The translations under genes and the position numbers were made by a program. The notes below the pieces were generated by a model. It was not told the origin of the DNA, did no database searches, and was given only the letters and a program-made list of their open reading frames with translations. From positions 1,488,001 through 1,552,000 of the forward strand of contig JAGYVD010000005.1 of assembly GCA_021209875.1 (NCBI GenBank): a DNA stretch of 64,000 nucleotides. The letters run 5' to 3'. How positions within the stretch are numbered: position 1 is the stretch's first letter; each line of letters opens with the position of its first letter. Source of the DNA: Rosellinia necatrix. Its lineage: Eukaryota; Ascomycota; Sordariomycetes; Xylariales; Xylariaceae. Below, piece by piece: positions 12,904 to 26,400 of this stretch.

Positions 12904-13422
12904 ATGACTGATTCGGCTCGTTGGAAGGCTACCGTCCACGTTGGGGGGGTTGCCTCGCTAGCCACAACAACTAATATCCACGATGCCTTCATCCCATTTG
13001 GTGAGATCGCCGATATATCTCTGCCGAAGAATGATGCGCCCAACGCCACGGAGCCTCACCGGGGTTTTGCATACGTCGAATATGAGGATCCCGAGGATGC
13101 CAAGGAGGCCATCGACAACATGGATCAGTCAGAGTTCTTTGGTCGTATACTGAGAGTATCGGCCGCCAAGCCTCCGAAGAGCGCAGACGAGGGCCTGGGA
13201 AGCAAGACAGCAGTCTGGGAACAGGTAAGGTCTCATTTCCCTTCGCTCACGCCGCTCTCTCTAACCATATGTCAATAGGAAGGGTGGCTTGCCAAACATG
13301 CTGTTAGCGAAGAGGATCGCCTGGCCACTTCTGGAGCCGATAAGGTAGCTCAGGATGACAGGCCGGATGACCCCATGCAAGGTTTGGAGGGGCTCGACGT
13401 GGCAGGGCCCAAACCCGAATAA
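12904..13422 (+). CDS. Single-RRM protein, cyclophilin-E (Cyp33) RRM type
   Basis: Two exons, 12904-13224 and 13279-13422, giving 154 aa. The intron is 54 nt, GTAAGG..AATAG. Residues ~8-90 are an RNA recognition motif: RNP2-like VHVGGV, then AFIPFGEIADISLP, RNP1-like RGFAYVEY, and DAKEAIDNMDQSEFFGRILRV. This pattern is closest to the N-terminal RRM of metazoan cyclophilin E. No peptidyl-prolyl isomerase domain follows; the protein ends in a short charged tail (EEDRLATSGADK ... GPKPE). A role in nuclear RNA binding or splicing is inferred from the domain only. The start ATG at 12904 lies just upstream of the RRM and keeps the domain complete. Confidence 0.88.
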
Positions 13423-13721
13423 AATAGGGATCTACTGGGGAACTAGCTTACAAGGACATGAATTCTCTCGCATAGCGTTGGCGTTGTGGACGGTTGTCAG
13501 GCCCGGCTGGGCATAAGGGGGGGGGCAACAAAAACCACATAAAATCTTTGAGACTGGAGTCTATACCACGATTGATATCACACATGCAGAATTTCCCCGC
13601 GCTGGCCTTTGCGAGTCCCTATCATATACAATGTTGTGCTGTCTTGACAAAGGGAATATTCTGTGTCACCCCGACGCACCCGCGCCTCACCCGTGATCCT
13701 TTATACGCTAAATGCAACTAC
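13423..13721. other. Convergent 3' flank
   Basis: A 299 bp interval between two stop codons (RRM gene plus, MLRQ-like gene minus). It should hold both 3' UTRs; nothing else was recognised. Confidence 0.4.
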
Positions 13722-14246
13722 TCAGTGATGCTCTGAGTGCTCGGCGGGGTCATCCTTGCGGTTTTGGCGGGCGAGACGGAGGTTCTTATCGACGAAGAAT
13801 TTGCGGCCGCTAGAGTAGCCGGCGGCGAGGACGGCGAAACCAACGACGACGCCTACAGTGTTGTCACAATCAGCCTCGAGTGAACGTTGCTTGTTAAGGT
13901 TTCCGTATTTGCGAGAACGGAGACTGACCGAGGGGGATCAATTCGGCAGGAATCTGTCGCAGCTTTCGCAGGCGCTGGGAAATGGTGTGCGCTATATAGT
14001 TCCGACGATGTCAGCTATCTCGTGCTATATGCCTCGCGTCTTAGGTATTATTCGGTCGGATAATCGATATTCGGGGCTGCCAAAGCCCAATGACTAAACA
14101 ACGTGTAGACATACCGCCCTGGTCCTCCTTCTATACGGGCAGTTAGCAGCGTCATCGAACCACACCAGAATGTCATGGAATGTACTGACAGGAAGACGCA
14201 TCATGCGCTTCGTGGGCGCCATCCGAAGAGCTCGAGTAGCATACAT
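13722..14246 (-). CDS. MLRQ / NDUFA4-like (B12D family) inner-membrane protein
   Basis: Four exons on the minus strand: 14246-14190, 14130-14115 (16 nt), 13991-13929 and 13852-13722, giving 88 aa. No exon is long enough to be noticed alone, but the joins are in frame and produce a coherent protein: MYATRALRMAPTKRMMRLP, then KEDQG, then AHTISQRLRKLRQIPAELIPL, then one membrane segment (GVVVGFAVLAAGYSSG) and a charged tail. This matches the fungal B12D/MLRQ family (NDUFA4-like). NDUFA4 was first assigned to complex I and later shown in mammals to belong to cytochrome c oxidase. Assignment rests on the P-x-LIPL plus single-TM pattern and the fungal N-terminus. The gene is head-to-head with cox12. 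Confidence 0.8.
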
Positions 14247-14722
14247 CTTGGAAGGGTTAAGAGGAGACTGTTCGGTGGGAAATGGACAACTTGGTGGGGG
14301 TGAGATGAAGCTTTAAACTCGGGCAGCTTCAAGGACGACCTTTTGCAATTGGAGGTTTGAGGAGATGACCTGCCGACCGGTTCCCGCTAGGTAGCTTTCA
14401 TGCCACAGCATGCCTAGGTACATCGTTCAAGCAGTAACATGCTTCAGTTCCAGTGGTCCGTGGACCTGGGAATAGCCGTCTCAGCCACTCAGAATGCTGC
14501 ATTTAGTAAATGTGGAGCACATTTCTAGCTATCCCCATTTTGTCATGCCACCAGGCCAAAACCGCTCCGTAGTGATTCGACAATTGCCTGAGAGCTCTCT
14601 CGCCCACCTTCTCGCCTTCGACATCAGCATCATCGCCGCATCTCTCCAAGCCAGCCCGCTTTCGAGCATCCCGCCGTCTCTTCCCTGTCCCCAAGACTAT
14701 CGCCGTCCAGTAGCCGCCCAAA
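14247..14722. promoter_or_regulatory. Bidirectional promoter between MLRQ-like gene and cox12
   Basis: A 476 bp interval separates the two start codons, so the two genes probably share a regulatory region. No factor-binding site could be assigned with confidence from sequence alone. Confidence 0.55.
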
Positions 14723-15262
14723 ATGTCTGACGAAGAGCGCGAAACTAAGCCCTTCAAGTTCGTCACCGGTAAGTCTAGCCCATAATTTGCCGCATTGTTC
14801 GTGGTTAGCCGAGAACGATCTGATGTTAACTATTGTCTCTTTAGCTGGTAAGAACCCTCCCCTGCCCGATTTGACCGACATCGTGAAGCGACTCAGCAGC
14901 CTACCGATTTGGCGACCAAGCGACCGATCCCTCCAAACGCTCCAACAAGAATTCCTCTGACTATAGACCCCTCCAGGTGTCGATGCTCGGTTCCCCAACA
15001 TGAACCAGACCAAGCACTGCTGGCAAAACTACGTTGACTACCACAAGTGCATCAACGCCAAGGGTGAAGACTTTGCCCCTTGTCGTCAGTTCTTCCTCGC
15101 CTACCGATCTCTATGCCCCAGCGGATGGTACCAACGATGGGATGACCAGCGAGGTTCGTACAACGCAGACACATGACCCGCCAGTTGATAGGTACTCGAG
15201 GTATCGCCAGGCTAATATTTCATACAGAAGCTGGAAACTTCCCTGCCAAGCTCGATGCTTAG
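14723..15262 (+). CDS. cox12: Cytochrome c oxidase subunit VIb (Cox12)
   Basis: Intermembrane-space subunit of complex IV that sits at the monomer interface. Exons: 14723-14768, a proposed 3-nt microexon 14845-14847, 14977-15153 and 15228-15262, giving 86 aa. The twin-cysteine pattern is clear: KHCWQNYVDYHKC (C-x9-C) followed by C in FAPCRQ and SLCPSGW. The protein starts MSDEERETKPFKFV and ends EAGNFPAKLDA. With the microexon the junction reads FVTAGVDARFP; without it FVTGVDARFP. Both keep the frame, but the first aligns better with the T-x-G-F-D-A-R-F-P of yeast Cox12. The third intron uses an unusual GTTCGT donor. Family identity is certain; the microexon is the only doubt. Confidence 0.93.
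14845..14847 (+). other. cox12: Proposed 3-nt microexon of cox12
   Basis: The codon-sized segment CTG is directly preceded by a pyrimidine-rich acceptor (CTCTTTAG) and directly followed by a consensus donor (GTAAGA). Using it makes two ordinary introns of 76 and 129 nt. Skipping it makes one 208 nt intron and removes one alanine. Both options keep the frame. Confidence 0.6.
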
Positions 15263-16978
<1,716 letters not shown>

Positions 16979-17223
16979 CTCTCTTCTACCACTCTTCTAT
17001 CACTCTTCTATCACTCTCTCTTATTACCTGAGAACCTAGTGCCGCTCATGTTGTTAATACTGCGACCCTCCCCCCCCTCCCCCCCATTTTGGAAATTGGA
17101 GCGGTATCTAACATAAACCCCTGAAGGAAATTCTGGAAACAGTGTTTAGGGCGACTAAAATACTGGAACCCGGAAATCCCAATGATAGTAAACCGGTCCT
17201 CCAACAACGCCGGCCCTGCAACA

Positions 17224-17619
17224 ATGTCCATCTACTTCCGACAGCCCTCATCTTCGGAGACACCATCGATCACAGAAGTCGTACGCAACATGTTACCATT
17301 AGCCCAACAACCGAAGTCAAGCACAACAGACGAGCATCCAGCGCCCCCACCTGAAGAAGGCGAGAAGGTCGTAACGATCGATATGAAGAACATACACTCA
17401 GATGCCATTCTGGCTGAATTTCTAACCAAGACGGGTGCGACACTCATCCATCCCACTCCCGAAGAGGTAAATCTGCAGCGTCAAATCGACGATATGGAAG
17501 AGCGCGCCGCTGTAGATCGTTCAATTGTCAAGAAGTTCATTGAAGATAAGCGGCATGAGGAGCGCATGTTGGCGCTTGCTAAGCAAGAGGCTGAGGCTAT
17601 CAAGGCCGCCAACCAGTAA
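17224..17619 (+). CDS. Small coiled-coil protein, unidentified
   Basis: Single exon, 131 aa from ATG 17224 (MSIYFRQPSSSETPS); an in-frame upstream ATG at 17182 is less likely. The N-terminal third is polar. The middle has VVTIDMKNIHSDAILAEFL followed by KTGATLIHPTPEEV. Residues ~82-131 are a charged amphipathic helix (LQRQIDDMEERAAVDRSIVKK ... ALAKQEAEAIKAANQ), typical of a coiled coil. No signal peptide or membrane segment. Codon use and the conserved-looking core suggest a genuine gene. A small mitochondrial ribosome-associated protein is one possibility, but I do not recognise the family firmly. It is convergent with the Mug190-like gene. Confidence 0.72.
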   Translation: MSIYFRQPSSSETPSITEVVRNMLPLAQQPKSSTTDEHPAPPPEEGEKVVTIDMKNIHSDAILAEFLTKTGATLIHPTPEEVNLQRQIDDMEERAAVDRSIVKKFIEDKRHEERMLALAKQEAEAIKAANQ

Positions 17620-18638
17620 AAGAAGAAAATAAAGAAACGAAATAAAAAATAATCGCCAAGCTTAAGACACCACGAGGCCACGGTTAACGAAGAACGAAGG
17701 AAGTACGCGAGAACCATACTCGGAAGGATCCACAATAACGAGGAAAGTGATCCAGAAAGGAATACATGCCCAGTAAGTTTGGCTGCACAAATATATGTGT
17801 ATAGTATAAAGAGGGACGACATGGGAGATGAGACCACCACAACTTACAATGCACATGATCCTGTCCACGTACATATACACCCGGGGATATATACCACGGC
17901 CGAACGTGTGAGTACTAGCGGGCCGCATTTACACACATGCGTGCCCACATCACGCGAATTCGGGTATGTCCAACGAGCCCACCCTCCCTCTTTCCTCACG
18001 ATAGCAGAGCTAACAAGGCGAAATAGACCCTCTTCTATCTATTTAATCAATTTATCTTGCGTAACCAAAACACGCTGCCCGTCCCTCTCCCGTTGGCCTT
18101 CTCTCCCTCGAGTGCTCATGCACATAGTGAGATATACACAGGTCCAGTAGACCAAACTGACCCAGACGCTCCTAATTCCCTTGCAACACTCTGAGGCAGG
18201 CCTGAAAGTTTCACCGTGGCCTGTTTCAATTTTCAGTCAAGGAAAAGTAAAATCACGCAAACACAAAATATGTTTGTGACCAAGAAGGGGGGTCGCAGGT
18301 AACTTCACATCACGTGGTTATCTGCGCCTTTCTTACGGTCGACATATCGACATATCATGACACTTGCTAGTTGGTTGTAGCCGTGGACCTATCTGTATAA
18401 CTTCAAGACCGCTCCCACCCGTGAATGAAAAAAGACATTGTCATAGGTTTCAGATATTTTATTTCAATAAACACTAATTCGTACTGTCATAACCCATTCT
18501 GTGCATGAAGTATTGGTACACGAGCGGATATAAGTACAAGGGAGAATAACACCGTTCTGTACCCAACCACGCCATATTCATAAATCATAGCTTTTGTATC
18601 CTCTAATGAGTGAATTCACCTAAATCCTCCTCATTCCC
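17620..18638. other. Convergent 3' flanks, no gene seen
   Basis: A 1.0 kb interval between the stop codon at 17619 and the stop codon of the Mug190-like gene. Only short unrelated frames. An AT-rich stretch around 18440-18490 (ATTTTATTTCAATAAAC) could serve in 3'-end formation of the minus-strand gene. Confidence 0.4.
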
Positions 18639-21600
18639 TCAGATCTCAGTCTCAACATCCGGCTGGCGTCCACTCAGAGATCCAACCTTGGTCAAACGTC
18701 GGACGGCGAATTTGGCCTCGTCCTTGGCGAACTGCGCATTACGCATGGGACGCCACTGCATGAGCCCGCGGTGCTGGCGATGGAGGTCTCGGCTGCGGGA
18801 TTTGTAGTCTCGATACTGTGCCAGGGGGTTTTTGTTACTTTTTGAGCGGACCGAGACGCCGGAGTCCGAGCTCCCGGCACCCGAGGAGCTAGTTCTCGGC
18901 CTGTGAATATTATCCTCTGTGGCGTCGCCAGCAGTAGTGGCATCCAGCACACCTAGATCCGAGTCTTCGTGTTCGAGGCCCGGGGCAGATCCAGCAACAT
19001 GTTCCGAATCGCTATCCGACGCATAGTCCTCTTCGGGTTCGTCGTCCCCCGGCTGGCCACCCATAATCTCCGCGGGGTCTTTGCCAAAGGCTCCAGACCA
19101 ATCCGTGCCATCCTTCGCGAGCCACTTCTCCTTGTCCTCGGAAGACGCTGTAGCAAGCACATCCCGACCTTGTGTCATAGACTCATCGTGTAACTTCTGT
19201 ATGTTTGGTGGTAGCTCGCTAGAAACCTCTTCTTGCCGGACACCCTCTGCGAAGCATGCCTCCCATGTCTCAATCGTCTCACGAGAATTGTTGTCGCTAA
19301 CAAATCGGAGATGATCGAGATCTGTGCCTGCCTTGAACCTGCCTTGGAAGCGCAGGCGGCCGACCTCTTCGATCTTGATGTCGGGGATGCTCTTGAAGTT
19401 CTCTTCGGTTATATAATTCTGCGACAGCCGCGTAGCTTTATCACATTTCCATACGGGGATATCAAAGTCGCGTTCCTGATTGTCGACCAGTTCATGCAGC
19501 CATACGACGGCGAAATGCTCAACATGACGCTTTCCGGGGAGATGGAATTCAATGAAAACGGGTGAGCGATAGCGGTACCTCACAGGCAGTCGGGGTTTGG
19601 GGTGATGAGCAGTACCGCTGGTATCCCAACGCATAGTATCCCCTTCCATGATGCATTGATCACGTTTAATCGCTGCAGAGCTGCCACCTGTTCTCATACG
19701 GAGTTTGACTTTCCCCTTATTTGTGCCAGCGAAAGTGGAGGTGAGACTATCAGACAGAAATTCGAACGTGCCGACGTCCCACCCGAGCTGTGGCGGGGGT
19801 AGTTTCAATTCAACCGAGCGGAACAGGAGCGAAATTCGGATTCTGCCATAGCCTATGCCACCGTCTAGGGGATACCATCGAGTCGACTAATTGGTGTTAG
19901 TAGCCTGACAATGAAACATATTTCACTTCCTTAACTTACCTGACTACTGGTTTGCAAAATGTCTGAGAGTTTGAGAGGAACTACACCAATGATAGGATCA
20001 TGCTGTCGATTCCTAGAATCACGAACTGTGACAGTGACAATGGTAGATCGCCAGTCTCGGACGAACCGTTCCGTGCCAGCATTAAAGATGGGTTTGGAGG
20101 ATACTACCTTCGTCCTCGTCTTGTAGGCCTGTGTATGGTATTAGTTGGGGTCTTCAGGTCTACGAAGGTTCGAACGTACTAATTCGTCGTTGAGACAGAT
20201 GGTGCAATAAGCGCTCGGCAACGTTTTTGCAGATTCTTCTTTGATCTCGCCAGCATCTCTCGCCGGCTCGTATTCCTTTCCACCTTTGCGCTTGCCCCCC
20301 TCGGAGCCTTTAACATTGGCGAGTTCCAGGCTAACTATTTGGTGTACCACAACACTCAAAATACCGGAGGGCCAGAGGGGGTCGGGTGGCGTTTTTGTTA
20401 CAGCATCTTCTTCGGCGTTATCAATCGCCCCCTTATCATCTTGTAGCTCTGCCTTGTCCCGAAGTTCCTTGGGCAAATTGAGATCCTTACCATCAGTTCG
20501 CATAGCAGCTCGGAACTGAGTCTTGCCGAAGAAGCCAACCTCCCAGTGTAATTCGCCGGGCATTTCGCTTTCGGCCTTGAGGCCTCGGAGTTTGGACACT
20601 TGCTGGTACATCCTTCCCGGGTGCTGAATCAGCTTTTGTAAGGAGAGCTCCACCTTGCCAACAACATCGTCAGCGCTTGAGCGATCACTATCCCAGAGTT
20701 CCATAGAGAGTTGTTCGTCGGCCTTGATGAGGTCAGAAGTAACCATGAGAGCACATGTCTCCTCAAAGACGGGGTTCAAGTCGTCTTGGATCACACGAGT
20801 GCAGTACATAGGTTTACCGAATTTGGAAAAGCTGACGGTGATGTAGGGATCCGAACCACCGCCCTCGGAACCGCGTCGATCTTGTTTTGACAAGCCAACG
20901 GCCTTGTGAATACGAATAAAGAGGATCCCCATAGCATTAGTTTCCTTCAGGATATCGTCACCCTGAAGCATCTTGCCAAGGTCAAGCGTCATACTCTTTG
21001 GCGCCACATACATACCGGCCGCGGTCTTGATTGCCCAGTTGACAAAATTCGATATCAGGGGCAAGTTGAGGATATTCACACCTCGCTCGATCATAGGAGT
21101 GCAGCTCGCTTCAACCTTGGGGACTCCCATCAGGGTGAAAGTGACAGCCTTTAAGAACGGCGGCTCGGGAGACATCTGTAGTCTAAGTCTCACCGTGCCA
21201 ACAAGGCCAACAAGTTCTACCCCTACAGCTTGTTAGAATTACATCAGACACAGGCTCTTAGTGCTACTTACAAATAGGTAGTGGAACGCCGAAGAGTCCT
21301 TTAATGCCTAGATAGAAAACCAGCTGCATACCCATGTTGGCGGCCTTAGCGGACACGGATTGGGAAGACGGTTTAGCATGATAGGCGAATGATGCTTCGA
21401 GGTTGTAATAGTCGCCCCCCTCCTCGTCAGCGGCAAGTTCTTGCGGATCCTTGATTTTCTCGTTTTGTTTATGCATCTCGTCTTTAATCTCTTGCATGTG
21501 GCCGTCTGGAAGGGCCCGTAGGCTTAGAATACGGATTGGGTTGTTTCCTTGGGAAATATCGGCCACTTTCACGTTCTCGATGATACCCGGAACTGAGGCT

Positions 21601-22566
21601 TGCATGACGTCCTACCATTGTTAGACCTAGAAACCGGGGGATTTACTCGTATTGGACGTAACATACCTCGAGTGTGTCGGCAACCGAGGCAAACATCTCG
21701 GGGTTTACTAAGCCCCAGACAATGCCGAGCAGGGAATTCATCCACTCGACTGATTCAGGGATGAGATTCACAACAGCTGTTTCGCCTCGTTTCTGCTCGC
21801 TTGACCATTCGATATCGCGCCCCTGGCGGATCAGATTCTTCATCCAGAGGAAAATTCCAGAGGAGATACACATGGCTAGAGGTATAAGACCGAGAAGCCG
21901 ACCCCCGAACAACTTTCCAGCAAATATAATAGAAAAGAAAACAGTGGCGCAGAGCAGGGTAGCACGCCGCTCAATGATGACGTACATTGGCTCGTAGCTG
22001 ACGGAGGGAGTCGGATGGAATAAAACGTTGGTTTTTTCGCCGCGAATGGGGACGTCCGAAGTCGATCCGGAAACGACGGGATCGGGAGGGGCAGTAATGT
22101 CTTGGTTCTTTCGATACTCTTCCCCGGACTGGGTGGCCTCAGTCTTGACGGGTGTATCTTTCCCCAAGTTCGCGTTCGGTATAGATAGCTATGGAACCCC
22201 GCGATTAGTAAGAGTAATTAGATGGTAGCGAGTCTGGAGAACGACCGGGGAGGGGAGGGGAAGGGGGCATACATGAGGGTTATCAACGGCTTCCTTGAAG
22301 TCGGTCTTGACATCCTCTATCTGCACCTCCCTGCCGGTGACGGGATCCGTAACGACCCTCCCATGGCCGGCAAGGTGCCCCTTTTCTGCCTCGTGCTCCT
22401 TGATGTGGCCCTGTTTCCGGTTCTGTTTCAACTCGGCGTCGATCTTGGCGTCGCGTTCTCTCTTGTCTCTATCGAGAGCGGCGGCGAACTCCTTAATGTT
22501 CGGAATACGATTGAGGCCGGAGTAGGGCCCTCCACCCGGGTGGACGTGTTCTTTCTCCGCCGACAT
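18639..22566 (-). CDS. mug190: Mug190-like SMP/C2 lipid-transfer protein
   Basis: Six exons on the minus strand: 22566-22273, 22188-21667, 21611-21272, 21222-20180, 20128-19940 and 19886-18639, giving 1211 aa with all joins in frame. A hydrophobic hairpin at residues ~173-215 (LLCATVFFSIIFAGKLFGG, LLGLIPLAMCISSGIF) anchors the protein, probably in the ER. Residues ~235-450 are an SMP (lipid-binding) domain (VEWMNSLLGIVWGLVNPEMF ... LISNFVNWAI). C2A lies at ~485-600 (FIRIHKAVGLSKQD, DPYITVSF, LNPVFEE). A second C2 at ~655-800 is interrupted by a Lys/Glu-rich insert. The C-terminal ~400 residues carry a further beta-rich region and a low-complexity acidic/Ser tail. Tricalbin-type proteins tether ER to plasma membrane; fission-yeast Mug190 is the closest named relative. 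Function here is inferred. Confidence 0.88.
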
Positions 22567-23283
22567 GGCTCAGAGCACGGGATCATGCGTATGGTCGGTC
22601 CAATAGCCGGAATATGCGATATCAGTAGCAGACAGACGGAGAAGTGTCGAGTCGAATGAAGACGGATTACAGACTCAATGGTAGCCCCTTGCCTTTGTAG
22701 AGGGTTAATATGGTGCTAATAGGAGGTTGAGCAGTTAATCATGTATCAAGAGCAGTTTCTGGCCTAGGTAGGTAAATATTGATGCATTAGAACATAAGAT
22801 GTGGTAGAAGAAGAGCAGTAGACGAAGGACAGGCCGGGTTTGTCAGGTAGATTTATTAGGTAACTACGTTTACTGCTTAAGTAGGTAGGTACGTACGATA
22901 ATGATATTTTGGCCAAGACTAAGTACCTTACCTTGGGTACCTAGGTAGGCGTACGTATGTTGATAGATCGAGATTGTCTTGTGTTGAGGTTATGATGTAG
23001 ACCCTACGTTAGCCTGTTATCCGGGCAAACGCTTGGGGGATGGATAGGCAAAACTAGTATGACTTCAAGTTGGTCAGTCTGGGGGCAGCCTTGCATCATA
23101 GCTGAATGCGTCTTGTCTTTGTTACACGGCTAGCTTCTGCTCACTTACCTAGATACCTAGATCTCTATTGTACGTACGTAGATGATAGGCAGTAGACTGT
23201 GAATAAGTGGTTCTGAGTGGTGTACTCTGGTATAGATGGTGGTCTTGCTATATAAGTGTCTATGACGTCAGTGGGTCGACGGG
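22567..23283. other. Mug190-like promoter and left flank of retrotransposon
   Basis: No coding frame. Contains the upstream region of the Mug190-like gene and several TAGGTAC/GTACCTA palindromes (22860-22950, 23150-23180). It ends at the target-site duplication of the LTR element. Confidence 0.5.
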
Positions 23284-23288
23284 AGCAC

Positions 23289-23480
23289 TGTAGCAGTAAT
23301 GCCGACTTGCCAAGCTGGCTCTGGATTATTTATCTGTATTATTAACTTACGAAGGTAAAATCTATTAATGTATAGACTATATACAGAATACTACTTATAG
23401 TCCAGTCCAAAAATAAGTATGTCCCTGCCTGTATACATCTACATATACCTGCCCTGTACCTATAGTGCGATAGTACGACA
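23289..23480. repeat. Left LTR (192 bp)
   Basis: Direct repeat of 29969-30160. Starts TGTAGCAGTAATGCC and ends GTACGACA. Its first ~145 bp keep the original G/C, while six sites in the last ~45 bp have changed from CpA to TpA (or the complement) relative to the other copy. Confidence 0.95.
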
Positions 23481-26400
23481 AAGTGCCGGCTTTAAAAATG
23501 CTAATATTTTTATTAAAATAAAGCTATTTATATTTTAACTATAATAGCAGGCTTTTTTTTTTGATATTTTATTAATAAATTTATTGTTTTATTTTTAAAA
23601 TTTTTTAAATTAATTTATTTATAATATTTAAAACTAAAACTAATATATTTTAACAAATAATAACTGTTAATATTTTTGTTTATAATATGTTTAAAATAAT
23701 TTTAAAATATATATTTTCAGCATATAATAAAATTTTTTAAAAATATTTATAAAAAAGCAGGTTTAAAATAATTTATAAAAATAATATCGTAAATATAGAA
23801 ATTTTTAAAAATTTAAGTTTATATATAAAACAATTAACGCGTTTAATTATTTAAAATAATTTTATAAACTACTAACTTAGTTTTTTTAATATAGCTGCTT
23901 TTAATATATTATAACTTTTATATAAACATAATAAAACTTATTGTTTAATATTAAAAAATAAGCTAATATTTTTAGTTATAATATATTTTAGCTAATATTA
24001 AAACTATAGTTATTACGTTATATATTTTAATATATAATAATAAATTAAACTATATATTTATAAATAGTTTAAATATAAAATTAAAAATAAAGCTTAATAT
24101 TATTTTATTAAAAATCTGTTATATTATAATTAAATAAAAGTTATTAAGTTTAAATTATAACTAAAACAAAAATTTTTTAGTTATATAAATTATATAAAAA
24201 ATAAAAATAATATCGCAGTATAAACTTAATTATTAATATAAAACGTTTATTTTAATTATTTATAAACAAATAATAAGCTATAGCATAAAATAAATATATT
24301 TTAAGCTTAATTTATATATATTTTTATAAGTCGGCTAAAAATTTAAAGTTTTTATTGCTAATAATTATTTTAAATATTTTTTAGCTAACTAAAAGCAGCT
24401 TATTAATAATTATATATATTTATTATTATACTGTTTAATTATAACGTTTAAAAATAATTTAACAAGCTTTAAAAAACTTATAAATTAAAATAAAAAATAC
24501 GTTATATAATTAATAAAATTTTAGTATAACTAAAGCTATATTAATTATAATAATATAAAAAACAAAAAAACTTAATATAAGCTGTAATAAACCGTAAAAT
24601 TTATAATATAATATTTTTAATACTACGTATTTAAAATATAACTTAAAATATTTCCGTAGTTTTTTTTAATCGATAATAAAGTTTATTAAAAATATTTAAA
24701 ACTTTCTGTTTATAACGTAGTTTTTTTTATATAAAAGCTTAAAAATCTCTGCTAAACATGTTTAAAAAATATATAACTTATTATTTAGTTCTGACTTTTT
24801 TTACAAAATTCTGTTTTTAATATAAAAAAAAATATTAGCCTTATTTAATTTTAAAGTTATATTCTGTTTAATAACGTTAAATATAGTTTTTATTTAAAAT
24901 CTTTAAAATATTTATATTAAAATTAAATTTTAAATTTTAAAAAATTTATATAAATGTTATACTTTTAAACAATAATTAATTTTGTTTAAAACTATATATT
25001 AATATTAATTATAAAACTAAAAATATTTTTTTATAAACGTATGCTTAATTTAATATTTTTAAAATTATTTAAAAAAAATTAAATTATATTTTAAATTAAA
25101 GTTTTAGCTTAAGTTTATTAATAGCTAAATAAAACAACGCGTTAAAAACTATATAAAAATTTTTAAACTTATATATAATAATTAAAATAAAACAGCTAAT
25201 ATATTTTATTATATATATAAGTTATAAGTTTTATTATTAAATATTATAAAATTAATAATATTTTTATATTTAATAAGCTTTATAATAGCGTTATAATTTA
25301 TAAAAATATAAACTTTAACTTATATAACATCGATCTAATATTAAGTTTTTTAAAGCTTAAATAAAACCTAGTATTTTTATTTTAGTTAGCTAGTACTTTT
25401 TTTTTTTATCTATTAAAATATAAAAAATAAAAACGACAGGTTAAATAGCTGTTTAAAATAAATATATATTAAATATAAGTTTAGCTTTAATTATATTTTT
25501 AATATATAGTTAAAAAAACTGCTATTAATAATATAATATATTATTATATTTATATTAATTTAAAAACATTAAAATTAATATATAATATTTAACTAAAAAA
25601 AGAAATAAAAACTATATATTAAATAAAAGCTAACTTAATTGTTTTAAAACATATTTTTTTTAAAAATAAATATATTAATTAATACGCTAAAAGCTTATAA
25701 TTTACGTTTAGTTTTAGTTTTATTTTTACATAAAATTTTTTAAACATATTATATTTTTATTTTTTAAAAATAAAGCTATTTTTACGTAACAAAAAATATT
25801 ATACTTTATATACCCGGTTATACTAAAAAGTTTTTAAATTTTTAAAAATAAAAAAATAAGCTTATAAATTATATTAAAACGTTTTTTAATAATAAAAACT
25901 AAAAAGTTTATAAATCTGTTTAGTACTACTATATTAAAAAACTAATAAATATTTTAAACAAACCGATAAATATGTTTTAATTATAAAAAATTATAAACAA
26001 ATTAATTAAGTTTTAATAATAATTTTAAAATACAGCTAACGTAACGCAGATATTATTACAGTAGCAATCTATAGTTTTAACTAGTTTTAAAGCTATATTT
26101 ATTTATTATTATACGTACGTATTACTGTTTTTATATTTTATAATAAAATAATTAAAAATATATTATTTTATATATATATTAATTATTATAGCTTAGCAAG
26201 TATTTAAATATATCTGCTATTAATAATAAAAACTAATTGCGTTAAAAAAAAAAAATTTTTAGCTGTAATTTTATTAAATATTTTATTTTATAATTTTATT
26301 AAATATATATTTAAAAAGTTTATATTATTAAACATGCAGACGTTTATAACTATATAATTTTTACGTTTAAAATTAAAAAGTATATTAAACTATAAAACAA

